The notes: generated by a model not told the origin, from the letters alone. DNA of 64,000 nucleotides from Oscillospiraceae bacterium (GCA_022846095.1 AP025583.1:992001-1056000); one strand, 5' to 3'. Shown: positions 9,901 through 17,659, numbered from the stretch's first letter. Numbers and translations: made by a program.

Positions 9901-10358
9901 TAGGGGTTGGAGCAGTGGATATGGGCCACGCGCAGGCCCTGCGCCGTCTCCTGAAAGACAAAGCTCACCCGCTGGTGCACCTTCAGGTACATCTCCACCC
10001 CGGGCCTGGTGGCGATCCACATCCGGCCCGCCACCACATACAGGCCGGGCACCGGGACGATGACGTCGTAGGCCTCGTCCCAGATGGTGCAGGGGGGGAT
10101 CGCGTCCCCGAACCGGCAGAACATCTCCGCCGCGGCCTCCCGCCCGGCGATGTACTGCTCCTCGCCCGCGCCCAGCCAGATCAGCTGCGGCGCAAAATAA
10201 TCGGCTACGCCCCGGGCGTTGCCGTCGCAGTAGTGCATATGCATCAGGCGGCTGGCGAGGGACCTCGCCGCTTCAAGGCGCTGCGCCCGTGTAAGGCCGG
10301 TCAGATCTTCCAAATTGCCCCAACCCTTCTCTCCCGTTTGTGGAGATATAACATGCAC
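6966..10358 (-). CDS. Hybrid sensor histidine kinase/response regulator with NTF2-like and multiple PAS domains
   Basis: The 1130-residue protein has no clear membrane segment, so it is probably a cytoplasmic sensor. Domains in order are an NTF2/SnoaL-like region (about 20-160, with HMHYCDGNARGVADYF); several PAS units between about 185 and 730; a HisKA dimerisation helix with the phospho-His in MSHDIRTPMNAI near residue 751; a HATPase with N (LLNLLSNAVKY), G1 (EDDGIGIP) and G2 (GTGLGLSI) boxes; and a C-terminal receiver domain (about 995-1115) with LMDIQMPVMDG holding the phospho-Asp near 1045 and the conserved KP. The ATG at 10358 has no good ribosome site; a TTG sixteen codons in follows AGAAGGG and may be the true start. 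No partner regulator lies beside it. Confidence 0.9.
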   Translation of the reverse strand: MHVISPQTGEKGWGNLEDLTGLTRAQRLEAARSLASRLMHMHYCDGNARGVADYFAPQLIWLGAGEEQYIAGREAAAEMFCRFGDAIPPCTIWDEAYDVIVPVPGLYVVAGRMWIATRPGVEMYLKVHQRVSFVFQETAQGLRVAHIHCSNPYQELVGGELFPEKIGRQSYEYVQERLAELEAQTLQQNRQLDVILSSVAGGLKISRDDDAYSYAFVSREAAALFGYTVEEFMRVTGGTAVGAVYPPDLDQALADCAEAFKDGGLAYSTRYRIRCKDGSLKWVIDSGKKARDAEGNWMVNSLYLDVTRAEEDARRLRAQKQLLASIYDTVPCGIIRFIRRRDGSCELTSLNPAALSLLGYQSPEEGLRDWHEGVLGAVLEEDRATLRQAYGQLHKVGDRQDREYRARWRDGSLHWLDGTNMVVDVTADGEAVIQRTLIDITQRKLLQQQLEQEQEMYRVAMEAGSSTMFEYQMDTDTFVSYEPRPGQGVIRRALPHYSRLLLDEGFMHPEDAPSARDNICNGRAEMFDVRVVTPDAAPGDYRWHRVSSRLILRDGQPSRVVGTIQDIHAMKETLSANRERLHMSQSALQAISGVYLCIFYVNLAGDSYYAVRLPQVGDTLSFPRSGSYSADLCRRLLPHAAQEDRPALARICDRAALLERLARPGGHTEVEFHQSGAGERAAQWLRLEIHPVCMAQAEARAAIFTLRNVSGEKRRELERQTEEKAAKQALEEAYEGARRANLAKSEFLSRMSHDIRTPMNAILGMASIAERHMDDPHRLADCLDKIRVSGDHLLGLINEVLDMSKIESGSVSLSESAFLLGDTLNAVVQIIRPDAERRGQHLTLRTALPGGAVRGDPMRLQQILLNLLSNAVKYTPEGGHISLAAEEKLSGHSGVACFEFTVEDDGIGIPQEFLGRLFTPFERAEDARVSAVQGTGLGLSITRNLVQMMNGSIRVESEPNRGTRFTVTVYLKREAREAPAPQPAAAPEARRPFPPGTLLLLAEDNALNREIACELLRMNGLETACAENGKQAVELFTAHPPGTYALILMDIQMPVMDGYEATRAIRALARTGERPDAAAIPILALTANAFADDVYRARQAGMNEHVAKPLDVNRLLESLHRWLDRPESTP

Positions 10359-10494
10359 ATATCATACTTGATTGCGCACCGACCGTCAAGGAGGACGGGG
10401 AAAAGTCCCGTTGCGACCAAGACGTTGTTGAGATGAACAGGCCGGTATGATAAACTATTCAACAGATAGGGACAAATAACAGGGGGAACAACAC

Positions 10495-11988
10495 ATGGAC
10501 TTCATGGAACAGTGCCAGGCCTGGAATGAGAACGACGAGTACCAAACGATCGTGGACGCCATCGAGGCCCTGCCCGAGGAGGCGCACACCCCGGAGCTGG
10601 ACAGCGAGCTGGGCCGGGCCTACAACACTCTGGCGGGGGTGGAGGACCGGGAGCTCTACGAGAAGGCCATCGCCGTCCTGAAGCCCCACGAGGAATACTT
10701 CGCAAAGGACCACAATTGGAACTTCCGTATGGCCTTCGCCTACTACTACCTGGACCAGGAGGGCCCCGCCCTGCGCTACTTCCAGCAGGCGCTGGAGGCC
10801 CGGCCCGGGGACGAGGACACCCAGGCGTTCATCGACGACTGCCGGCGGCGGCTGCTCCTGCCCCGGTTCAGGAAGAACTTCCGGGAGCGGACGGCGGAGG
10901 CCTGGGCCGCCTTTGAGGCGGGGGAGGCCGGGCTGCGGGAGCTGCTGGACCGCAAGGACCAGGACGAGGCGGCGGCGGAGCTGGTGGCCAAGTGCAGCGC
11001 CATCCTCTCCACCGCCCTGGAGAACCCGGCCTTTGAGCTGGGCTTCAACGGCGAGAAGTACGAGCTCATCCTCACCCCGGAGGGGGACCGGGTGAAGCTC
11101 TTCGAGCTGGTCTATTTCCGGCGGCAGGCCCCCGCCGAAGTGCTGGAGCGGTGGAACATCCTGGTGGGGCGGCAGTCCTTCCGGGGCGGCGCGCTGCGCA
11201 TCTACGGCCAGGAGATTTCCGCCGCTGACGTGCGCTTCCGGGCCGAGCCCAAGGGCGAAGGGGACAAGCCCACCGGCGTGGAGCTGACCCTCTACTGCGG
11301 GAAGCTGCTGCCCATGCTGCGGGAGCGGGAGCAGCATGCGTGGCTGCTCCTGTCCATCCTGACCGATCAGGTGCTGGGGGAGATCCCCGCCATGGCCGTC
11401 ATCGAGGACTTCCAGGTGGCGGACGCGCCTCTGGAGGGGCCGGATATGGCCCTCACGCAGCTGCCCGGGGCCCTGGAGCAGATGGGCCTCTCACTGAACA
11501 GCGACGCGGCGGCCTTCCTGGAAAACGGCTACACCGCCTACCGGATGGAGCCCAACAAGGACCCGGACGCCGACTGGCGGCTGGATGTGTACGCGGGCTC
11601 CACCCGCTGCCCCGCGCTGGTGAGCGAGTATCTGCACGGCGAGAGCGGCGCCATGGACAGCCTCCACGCGGACGGCGCGGTGGCCGGCTTCTTCTGCTAC
11701 CCCCTGGCCGGCTTCACCGGCGGGGACCGGGCCGCGGCGGTGCTGGACTTCCGGGACGCGCTGGAGGCGGCGGTCCGGGAGAGGGCCGGGGCGCAGTGTG
11801 TGACCTTCCTGGGTGGGGCCAGCGGCGTCTACTGCGGCTATCTGGACTTTATCGCCTGGGACCTGCCGGCGGTGCTGGACGCGGCGGCGGAATTCTTCAA
11901 GGCTGCCCCCCTGGCTTGGGCCAGCTTCCACACGTTCCGCCGGAACGTGGGCACGCTGCGGCTCTTGAACCGGGAGGAGCAGGGCTGA
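10495..11988 (+). CDS. TPR-repeat protein of unknown function
   Basis: The 497-residue protein starts at an ATG behind AGGGGG. The first 130 residues contain tetratricopeptide-type helices (LGRAYNTLAGVEDRELYEKA, then AFAYYYLDQEGPALRYFQQA). The rest is a soluble alpha/beta region with no catalytic motif I can recognise, and there is no signal peptide or membrane helix. Similar long proteins are common in gut Clostridia, where they are annotated as hypothetical or TPR proteins; I cannot assign a role. It is a single-gene unit, divergent from the hybrid kinase and closed by a strong terminator. Confidence 0.75.
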   Translation: MDFMEQCQAWNENDEYQTIVDAIEALPEEAHTPELDSELGRAYNTLAGVEDRELYEKAIAVLKPHEEYFAKDHNWNFRMAFAYYYLDQEGPALRYFQQALEARPGDEDTQAFIDDCRRRLLLPRFRKNFRERTAEAWAAFEAGEAGLRELLDRKDQDEAAAELVAKCSAILSTALENPAFELGFNGEKYELILTPEGDRVKLFELVYFRRQAPAEVLERWNILVGRQSFRGGALRIYGQEISAADVRFRAEPKGEGDKPTGVELTLYCGKLLPMLREREQHAWLLLSILTDQVLGEIPAMAVIEDFQVADAPLEGPDMALTQLPGALEQMGLSLNSDAAAFLENGYTAYRMEPNKDPDADWRLDVYAGSTRCPALVSEYLHGESGAMDSLHADGAVAGFFCYPLAGFTGGDRAAAVLDFRDALEAAVRERAGAQCVTFLGGASGVYCGYLDFIAWDLPAVLDAAAEFFKAAPLAWASFHTFRRNVGTLRLLNREEQG

Positions 11989-12008
11989 GCATCCATTTCC
12001 CGGAACGC

Positions 12009-12042
12009 AGGGGGCGGCAGCCAATCGGCTGCCGCCCCCTCT
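12009..12042 (+). terminator. Terminator between the TPR gene and the convergent catabolic operon
   Basis: A 13-bp perfect stem (GGGGGCGGCAGCC with its complement) closes a 4-base loop. There is no long T run, but the stem lies between two convergent genes, about 20 bases after each stop codon. Confidence 0.75.
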
Positions 12043-12064
12043 GCGCGCCCCCCGGCCGGACGGG

Positions 12065-12883
12065 CTATTTGAGATGGAACATTTCGCGCACGTCGGCCGG
12101 GGTGGCGATGGGCCGGTTAAACTCCCCGGCGATCCGGACGGCCCGCTCCACCAGTTGCGCGTTGGATTTTGCCAGCACCCCACGGTCGTAGTAGATGTTG
12201 TCCTCGAATCCCACCCGCACGTGCCCGCCCAGCAGGAGCGCGGCGGCCATAATGGGGATGTGGTATTTTCCCACCCCCAGGGCGGACCAGGTGGCGTCCT
12301 CCGGCAGCATACGGGTCAGGTAGATCAGGTTTTCAATGGTGGCGGGCATTCCGCCGCCCACGCCCAGGACGAACTGGTAGTGGACGGGGGCCTTGAGGAC
12401 CCCTGTTTTCAAGTAGTGCAGGGAGTTGCCAATCATGCCCGTATCAAAAATTTCCACCTCCGGCTTGATGCCGTACTCGTTCATCACGCCGCCCAGCCGC
12501 TCCAGGAACTGCGGGGAGTTGTAAAAAATCTCCTCGTTGGCCCAGTTCATCGTGCCGCAGTCGAAGGAGGCGATCTCCGGCCGCAATTCGCCCAGATGGG
12601 CCATGCGGATGTCGTCCCCCGCGGTGATGTCCCCCGACGTGGTGAGGTTGATGACGATGTCGCACTTCTCCCGCACGCGCCGGAAGGTCTCCCGGAACCG
12701 CTCGGTGGACATGGTGGGGCGCCCCTGCGCGTCCCGGACGTGCAGGTGTGCAATGGCCGCGCCCGCCAAATAGCTCTCGTACACGGAGTCGGCGATCTCC
12801 TCCGGCGTAATGGGCGTGGCGGGGTTGGCGGCCTTGGTGGGCCCCTCCCCGGTGGGCGCCACGGTAATAATCGCTTTCTTCAC
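12065..12883 (-). CDS. Beta-keto acid cleavage enzyme (BKACE; 3-keto-5-aminohexanoate cleavage enzyme family)
   Basis: The 272-residue protein fits the BKACE (DUF849) family. These zinc enzymes condense a beta-keto acid with acetyl-CoA and split it into acetoacetate and a new CoA ester. The zinc pair in HLHVRD falls at His46 and His48, as in Kce, and the third ligand is expected in VGFEDNIYYDRG near residue 230. The GTG start at 12883 follows GGGGGACAAAAAC. It is the last gene of the sigma-54 operon after the dehydrogenase and the ADP-forming synthetase, so the CoA ester it makes can be used for ATP formation. Family members act on many keto acids (lysine fermentation, carnitine, others), and the substrate here is not determined. 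Confidence 0.9.
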   Translation of the reverse strand: MKKAIITVAPTGEGPTKAANPATPITPEEIADSVYESYLAGAAIAHLHVRDAQGRPTMSTERFRETFRRVREKCDIVINLTTSGDITAGDDIRMAHLGELRPEIASFDCGTMNWANEEIFYNSPQFLERLGGVMNEYGIKPEVEIFDTGMIGNSLHYLKTGVLKAPVHYQFVLGVGGGMPATIENLIYLTRMLPEDATWSALGVGKYHIPIMAAALLLGGHVRVGFEDNIYYDRGVLAKSNAQLVERAVRIAGEFNRPIATPADVREMFHLK

Positions 12884-12897
12884 GTTTTTGTCCCCCT

Positions 12898-13599
12898 TTA
12901 CTTTTTTAAGAGCATCCTGACGTCTACGGGCAGCAGGCCCTGCGGGTAGAGGAAAAAGGGATTGACGTCTATCTCGGCCAGCTCCGGCTCCGCCTCGGCC
13001 AGCGCGCCCAGCCTGCATATCAGCTCCGCCGCCGCGGGGCGGTCCAGCGGTCCCGCCCCCCTGTAGCCGTCCAGCAGCCGCGCGCCCCGGATGCCGCGGG
13101 TCATCTCCAGGGCCTCGTCCCTGTCCACGGGCAGGAGCTGGAGGGCCACGTCGTCCAGCGCCTCCACAAAGACGCCGCCCAGCCCGAACATCAGCGCCGT
13201 GCCAAACTGCGGATCGCGGGTCATGCCCACCACACACTCCAGCCCCGGCAGGGCCTGCTTCACGACCAGCAGCCCGGCGATTTCGGCCTTGGGCGCCCCC
13301 AGGGCCACGCGCTCCAGTATGCGCCGGCACGCCGCCCGGACCGCCGCTTCGGTGTCCAAGCCCGTCTCGACTCCGCCCACGTCCGATTTGTGCACAATAT
13401 CCTTGGAGACGATCTTGACGGCCACCGGCATACCGATGGCCCGGGCGGCCTCCGCCGCGGCGTCCGCGTCCGCGCCCGCTAGAAACTGGTGTGCCGGGAT
13501 GGGGATGCCGTATTCCCGCAGCAGGGCCAGGGCCTCGTGCTCCAGCAGGTCCCTGCCCTGCGCCCGCGCGGCCGCAATCAGCTTATGCACGCGCCTCAC
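12898..13599 (-). CDS. ADP-forming acyl-CoA synthetase, beta subunit (ATP-grasp)
   Basis: The 233-residue protein matches the ATP-grasp beta subunit of ADP-forming acetate/acyl-CoA ligases. Typical segments are LREYGIPIPAHQFLA, then PVAVKIVSKDIVHKSDVGGV (containing the KSD.GGV nucleotide-binding motif), and AEIDVNPFFLYPQG near the C-terminus. Together with the alpha subunit it converts an acyl-CoA, ADP and phosphate into the free acid, CoA and ATP, the usual way these anaerobes conserve energy from CoA esters. The GTG start at 13599 overlaps the alpha gene by 17 bases, showing coupling. The BKACE gene starts 15 bases after the stop. Confidence 0.9.
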   Translation of the reverse strand: MRRVHKLIAAARAQGRDLLEHEALALLREYGIPIPAHQFLAGADADAAAEAARAIGMPVAVKIVSKDIVHKSDVGGVETGLDTEAAVRAACRRILERVALGAPKAEIAGLLVVKQALPGLECVVGMTRDPQFGTALMFGLGGVFVEALDDVALQLLPVDRDEALEMTRGIRGARLLDGYRGAGPLDRPAAAELICRLGALAEAEPELAEIDVNPFFLYPQGLLPVDVRMLLKK

Positions 13600-14944
13600 C
13601 CCGCTTTCCCTTGCTGCCCAGCAGGGCGGCGAGGGCGGCGACCGCCCGTTCCGGCGCCGGAAAGACCGGAATCCCCATGCGGTTCATCCGCCCCGTCTCT
13701 TCCTCCTGGACGCGCCCGCCCCCCAGATAGCTCACCAGCACGGGCAGCTCCGCATACGTTCGGAAGCGCGCGACCACGTCCGCCGCCCCCGGAATCGGAT
13801 CCCCGAAGATCGCCAGCACCGCGTCAAAGTACGCGCCGCCTTCCCGGGCCAAGAGCCGCAGCACGGCCTCATACCGCTGGGCGGTGGCGTCCCCAGTGAG
13901 ATCCAGGGGGTTTGCCAGCACGCACTGGCTGGGCAGAAGGCCCGCCAGCGCCTCCCGCAGCGGCGCGGGCAGGGGGGCCACCGAAACGCCCCGGGGTTCG
14001 GCCGCATCGGTGGCCAGAATCCCGGATCCGCCGCTGCTGGTCAGGATCAGAAGGCGGCCGCCCCGGGGGGGCCTCATCAGGGCGGCCAGCTTGCAGAACT
14101 CGTAGAATTCCGTCATGGTGTCAGCGCGCATCAGGCCGTATTTTTGACAGAAGACCGAAAAGAGCCTGTCGTCCCCCGCGATGGATTTGGTGTGGGACGC
14201 CGCCGCGATGCGCCCGGCGGCCGTGCGCCCGGGCTTCAACACCACGATCGGCTTGCTGGCGGCGGCCCGGGCGGCCTCCTCCAGAAAACCGGAGCCCGCC
14301 CCGATGCCCTCGATATTGAGCGCGATGACGTCTGTGTTGGAATCCTCCAGGAAGAAGCGGATAAAATCCACCTCGTCGATGTCCAGCTTGTTGCCCAGCG
14401 CCGCAAAGCAGGACACGCCCAGGCCGTCGGCCTCGGCCAGCCGCTCCAGCTCGGCCCCGATGGTGCCGCTCTGGGAGACCACGCCGATCCGCCCCGCGGT
14501 GGTGGCCAGGGGCCAGGTCGCGCACAGGCGGTTGGCGGTGTAGTTGATGCCCTGGCAGTTGGGGCCGACCACGCGGATGCCGTGGCGGCGGGCGATCTCC
14601 AGCACCTTCCGCTCCAAATCCCCGTTGCCGATCTCGCGAAAGCCGCCGCTGATGATAATCGCGCCCTTGACGCCCTTTTGTCCGGCCTGCTCCAGCGCAT
14701 CCGGCACCCCCGCCGCGGGGATGCACAGCACCGCCAGATCCACCTGGCCGGGCACATGCTCCAGGCTGGGGCAGCACTTCAGGCCGCACAGGACCGCCTC
14801 CCGGGGGTTGACGGGATAGACCGCCCCCTGAAAGCCGCCGTCCACCAGGTTTTGCAGTAGCGTGTGGCCCATTTTCCCCACGGCAGCGGAGGCGCCCACC
14901 ACGGCGACCGACCGGGCAAAAAGCATATCCCTGAGGGTGTTCAC
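13583..14944 (-). CDS. ADP-forming acyl-CoA synthetase, alpha subunit (CoA-binding/succinyl-CoA-ligase-like)
   Basis: The 453-residue protein opens with the CoA-binding domain (SVAVVGASAAVGKMGHTLLQ, then FQGAVYPVNP). It continues with two succinyl-CoA-ligase-like flavodoxin folds, including VSQSGTIGAELERLAEADGL near residues 150-170 and ASHTKSIAGDDRLFS near 255, where the phosphohistidine region is expected. It pairs with the beta subunit encoded next. The GTG at 14944 has a GAGGGG site directly behind the dehydrogenase stop; a TTG eight codons earlier lies within that gene and is less likely. Split alpha/beta genes are known from archaea and some Firmicutes; fused forms are commoner in other bacteria. 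Confidence 0.9.
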   Translation of the reverse strand: MNTLRDMLFARSVAVVGASAAVGKMGHTLLQNLVDGGFQGAVYPVNPREAVLCGLKCCPSLEHVPGQVDLAVLCIPAAGVPDALEQAGQKGVKGAIIISGGFREIGNGDLERKVLEIARRHGIRVVGPNCQGINYTANRLCATWPLATTAGRIGVVSQSGTIGAELERLAEADGLGVSCFAALGNKLDIDEVDFIRFFLEDSNTDVIALNIEGIGAGSGFLEEAARAAASKPIVVLKPGRTAAGRIAAASHTKSIAGDDRLFSVFCQKYGLMRADTMTEFYEFCKLAALMRPPRGGRLLILTSSGGSGILATDAAEPRGVSVAPLPAPLREALAGLLPSQCVLANPLDLTGDATAQRYEAVLRLLAREGGAYFDAVLAIFGDPIPGAADVVARFRTYAELPVLVSYLGGGRVQEEETGRMNRMGIPVFPAPERAVAALAALLGSKGKRGEARA

Positions 14945-14946
14945 CC

Positions 14947-15858
14947 CTAACCCCTCTTGTTGAGCCAATCGGCGCTTTCATAGGCCGGGTGGGGGTAGCG
15001 GTAGAAGCCCTCCCCGGTCTTGACCCCCATTTTCCCGCCGTCGATGAGCGCCAGCAGCTTGGCGGGGGGCTGGTCGGAGGGATCGCCGCTTTCGCTGTAA
15101 TAGCTCAGCTCGATGTCGCGGATGACGTCCAGCCCCACAATATCCATCAGCCCGAAGGGGCCGTACGGCGTGCCGAATTCCAGCATAAAGGCCCGGTCCA
15201 TGTCCTCGTAGTCGCAGTAGTCCTGCTCCCAGAGCTTCAGCGTCTCCTTTTTAATGGCGCGCCAGACCCTGTTGTGGGAAAAGCCCTTAATCTCCTTTTT
15301 CGTCACGATGGGGACCAGCTTCAGGTCGTACAGGAAGGTGAGCGCCACCTCGCGGGTGCGCTGCGTCGTGCAGGCGTTCCACATGACCTCCACCAGATCG
15401 TCCTTGACGGGGGTCATAAAGTTGATGTTGAAGGTCTTTCCCTTCCTGCTCTGGGTGAGGTTGGCGCCCATGTCGGAGCTCTTCAGGGAGGAACTGTTGC
15501 TGGTGAGGTAGGTGTGCTCCGGGGCCAGCCGGTCCACCTCGCTCCACACCTTCTGCTTGAGCTCCAGCCGCTCCGGGACCACCTCGATGACCAGATCGGC
15601 GTCCGCCACTCCCTCGGCCAGCTGGCCGGCATAGGTAATCCTGTCCAGGAAGGCCGCGGGGCCGCCGGGAATGGGCCTGCCCTCCTCCCCGTACTGGGTG
15701 AGCCAGCCGTCGATTTTCCGCGCCGCGGTCCGCTGCGCCTCCTGGCTCAGGTCGTATATGCGCACCTGCTTGCCGTAAAGTGCGCACCGGAACGCGATTT
15801 GGGCCCCCTGCGTCCCCACGCCTACAATCGTCACGCGCTCAATCGTCTCATTTGCCAT
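14947..15858 (-). CDS. 3-hydroxyacyl-CoA dehydrogenase family protein, divergent active site
   Basis: The 303-residue protein has an N-terminal Rossmann fold (VTIVGVGTQGAQIAF, residues 9-23) and the C-terminal helical domain of this NAD-dependent family (GFSHNRVWRAIKKETLKL, then the substrate-domain segment LEFGTPYGPFGLMDIVGLDV). In classical enzymes an HFFNP motif carries the catalytic histidine. The matching region here reads GKTFNINFMTPVKDDLVEV, with no histidine at that place. It may therefore oxidise a 3-hydroxy acid that is not a CoA ester, as in carnitine or gulonate dehydrogenases. It is the first gene of the operon behind a sigma-54 promoter. ATG 15858 is preferred over the ATG six bases earlier because of its spacing from GGAGGAG. 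Confidence 0.85.
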   Translation of the reverse strand: MANETIERVTIVGVGTQGAQIAFRCALYGKQVRIYDLSQEAQRTAARKIDGWLTQYGEEGRPIPGGPAAFLDRITYAGQLAEGVADADLVIEVVPERLELKQKVWSEVDRLAPEHTYLTSNSSSLKSSDMGANLTQSRKGKTFNINFMTPVKDDLVEVMWNACTTQRTREVALTFLYDLKLVPIVTKKEIKGFSHNRVWRAIKKETLKLWEQDYCDYEDMDRAFMLEFGTPYGPFGLMDIVGLDVIRDIELSYYSESGDPSDQPPAKLLALIDGGKMGVKTGEGFYRYPHPAYESADWLNKRG

Positions 15859-15920
15859 GTTCATACTCCTCCTTTTGTCCTTGTTGTGCGGAGCGGGATG
15901 CCCGCCTGCCAATGACCAGG

Positions 15921-15936
15921 TGCAATTGGAGTGCCA
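15921..15936 (-). promoter_or_regulatory. Sigma-54 (-24/-12) promoter of the dehydrogenase operon
   Basis: Read on the minus strand the sequence is TGGCACTCCAATTGCA, a perfect match to the sigma-54 consensus TGGCAC-N5-TTGCA. It lies 63 bases before the dehydrogenase start codon. The adjacent gene encodes a sigma-54 activator and a second such promoter lies on its other side, which makes a chance match very unlikely. Confidence 0.93.
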
Positions 15937-15950
15937 GATTTTCAGACTGA

Positions 15951-15997
15951 AAAACAGGGGCCGGACAGCACGCTTTGCGCTGTCCGGCCCCTGTTTT
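15951..15997. terminator. Bidirectional terminator after the sigma-54 activator gene
   Basis: A 19-bp perfect stem with a 9-base loop has A runs on the left and T runs on the right. On the minus strand it ends the activator transcript (stop at 16060). It sits between the activator binding sites and the sigma-54 promoter, so it also insulates the operon from read-through. Confidence 0.88.
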
Positions 15998-16040
15998 CCT
16001 CTGGAACACCCCGTAAAAGGAGGGAATCCGGGCCTACGGG

Positions 16041-16075
16041 AATTCAAAGGTGAATTGAGCTATTCGTTTTTGAAT
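16041..16075. promoter_or_regulatory. Tandem activator sites (UAS) for the dehydrogenase operon
   Basis: Two dyads lie one after the other. The first is AATTCA-AAGG-TGAATT at 16041-16056. The second is CTATTC-GTTTTT-GAATAG at 16060-16077, whose core ATTCG-TTTT-TGAAT is at 16062-16075. Their centres are 20 bp apart, about two helical turns. The near edge is 105 bp upstream of the -24 element. The same ATTCA-N4-TGAAT pattern occurs before the other sigma-54 promoter. The second dyad overlaps the last codons of the activator gene. Confidence 0.75.
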
Positions 16076-17448
16076 AGCCCCCGGTACTTGCTGATTTTCC
16101 GCGCGGCCGTGGGCTGGCTGATCCGCAGCGCCCTGCCCACATCCACTGTGGTGTGGTATTTCTGATAGGCGTGCATAACCAGCTTGCCCTCGTAATGCTC
16201 CAGCGCCTCCTTGAGGCCCATGTCCTCCCGGCCGAACGCCTCGGAGTTGAGCAGCAGCTCACTGGGGATGTGGGCGGTGGTGATATTGTCCTCCACCGAG
16301 GTCACGATAAGCTGCTCCAGCACGTTTTCCAGCTCGCGCACGTTTCCGGGCCAGCTATAGGCCAGCAGAAGCCTGCGCGCCTCCAGGGAGAGCCTTTTTT
16401 TCTTCCCGTACTTCCGGTTGAGGCGGTAGAAGAGCATGTCTATCAGCGCCTGTAAATCCGCCGGGCGCTCCCGCAGCGGCGGGATCGTCAGCGGCACCAC
16501 GCTGATCCGGAAAAACAGGTCGGCCCGGAATTTGTTTTCCTTGATCATGGCCTTTAAATCCCGGTTGGTAGCGGTGATCAGCCTGAAATCGACGCCCACC
16601 GACTTTACCCCGCCCACGCGGGTGATCCTGCGCTCCTGGAGCGTGTGGAGGAGCTTTACCTGGAGGCCGTGCGACATCTCGCCCACTTCGTCCAAAAACA
16701 GGGTGCCGTGGTTGGACAGCTCGATTAGTCCGATCTTACCCTCCCGGCTGGCCCCGGTGAACGCGCCCTTCTCATAGCCGAACAGCTCCGATTCCAGCAG
16801 GTTTTCCGGTATGGCGCCGCAGTTGATCTCGATGAAGGGGCCGTCGGCGCGGCGGCTCATCTGGTGCACCAGCTTTGCAATCATGCTCTTGCCCACCCCG
16901 GTCTCGCCGGTAATGAGCAGGTTGATGTCCTCCTTCGCCACCAGCTCCGCCACGCCCAGCAGATGCTTCATCTGCTCGCTCTCGGCCACGGGCTTCGGGG
17001 TGCGCAGGCTCCTGGCCCGCAGCTCCTTCAGCTCGGCGGAGTAGCGCTCCATCTGCTGCTTTGTCTCGCTGTACTTCTCCTTCAGCTCGTTGAAATTGGA
17101 GATGTCCCAGGCGGAGTAGCTCACGACCCATGCGATCTCCCCCTGCTCGTTGAAGATCGGCACGCCGGAGACCAGGATTTTCTCCCCGTATTTGTTGTAC
17201 TGGATCATCTCGACGCGCTTTTTTTCGCGCAGGACCGCCAAGGTCACGGAGGGCCGGAATACCCCCCGTTTTTCAAGGACCGCCGCGTTGATCCCCACGA
17301 CCTCACCCGCCTCGACGTCGTGTTTTTTCAGCCAGGTCCCGCTGACCCGCAGCACGGTCCCCTCCCCGTCCATGATGCAGAGATCGTCGTGCAGCTCCTC
17401 GATGAAAAAATCCATCAGCTCCTGTACCGTCTGTTGATCGCCCCCCAT
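16060..17448 (-). CDS. Sigma-54-dependent transcriptional activator (PAS, AAA+, HTH)
   Basis: The 462-residue protein has an N-terminal PAS sensor (about 10-115, MDFFIEELHDDLCIMDGEGT). A central AAA+ domain follows, with Walker A GETGVGKS near 181-188, the sigma-54-contacting loop GAFTGA near 225, Walker B GTLFLDEVGEM, and an arginine-finger region near LFFRISVVPL. A C-terminal helix-turn-helix lies at about 420-462 (TVDVGRALRISQPTAARKIS). It uses ATP hydrolysis to open sigma-54 promoters. ATG 17448 is preferred over a GTG nine bases earlier that is too close to the ribosome site. It lies between two operons with consensus sigma-54 promoters and is almost certainly their activator, with the PAS domain sensing the substrate. 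Confidence 0.95.
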   Translation of the reverse strand: MGGDQQTVQELMDFFIEELHDDLCIMDGEGTVLRVSGTWLKKHDVEAGEVVGINAAVLEKRGVFRPSVTLAVLREKKRVEMIQYNKYGEKILVSGVPIFNEQGEIAWVVSYSAWDISNFNELKEKYSETKQQMERYSAELKELRARSLRTPKPVAESEQMKHLLGVAELVAKEDINLLITGETGVGKSMIAKLVHQMSRRADGPFIEINCGAIPENLLESELFGYEKGAFTGASREGKIGLIELSNHGTLFLDEVGEMSHGLQVKLLHTLQERRITRVGGVKSVGVDFRLITATNRDLKAMIKENKFRADLFFRISVVPLTIPPLRERPADLQALIDMLFYRLNRKYGKKKRLSLEARRLLLAYSWPGNVRELENVLEQLIVTSVEDNITTAHIPSELLLNSEAFGREDMGLKEALEHYEGKLVMHAYQKYHTTVDVGRALRISQPTAARKISKYRGLFKNE

Positions 17449-17518
17449 GGCGCCCACCCCCCTCAGCGGTTTTACAGGCCTATGCTACTATCCGGGACGG
17501 CCCTTGTCAACCGGCGCT

Positions 17519-17532
17519 ATTCAAAAATGAAT
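17519..17532. promoter_or_regulatory. Activator site (UAS) for the symporter operon
   Basis: A perfect dyad, ATTCA-AAAA-TGAAT, ends 112 bp before the -24 element of the symporter promoter. It shares half-sites and 4-bp spacing with the sites at 16041-16075. The extended form CTATTCAAAAATGAAT is nearly identical to the reverse complement of the 16060-16077 site. This is the expected arrangement for a sigma-54 activator. Confidence 0.75.
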
Positions 17533-17643
17533 GATTTCCGCCCGCGGGCAGGTCGGCCGCCCCTTGTAAAAGAAAAAATCGTGGGCCGGGCGGGTTTTGC
17601 AGCGGCCCGGGTTTCCGCCGCCGCCCCCATTCCGCCGGGGGCT

Positions 17644-17659
17644 TGGCACCTTGCTTGCT
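17644..17659 (+). promoter_or_regulatory. Sigma-54 (-24/-12) promoter of the symporter operon
   Basis: TGGCAC, five bases, then TTGCT matches the consensus TGGCAC-N5-TTGCW exactly. The start codon of the symporter is 108 bases further on, so a leader of about 95 bases is expected. The 319-bp gap between the activator and the symporter gene is accounted for by this promoter, its UAS and the leader. Confidence 0.93.

Noticed and set aside
6999-10436. Long plus-strand frame of 1145 codons opposite the hybrid kinase
   Set aside because: It mirrors the kinase gene, has Val/Gly/His-rich sequence typical of an antisense frame in GC-rich DNA, and shows no domain.
12065-15858. Assignment of the sigma-54 operon to carnitine degradation
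   Set aside because: BKACE and a 3-hydroxyacyl dehydrogenase relative occur in that pathway, but the M20 hydrolase and ADP-forming synthetase do not fit it specifically, and no betaine/carnitine-type transporter can be told from sequence.
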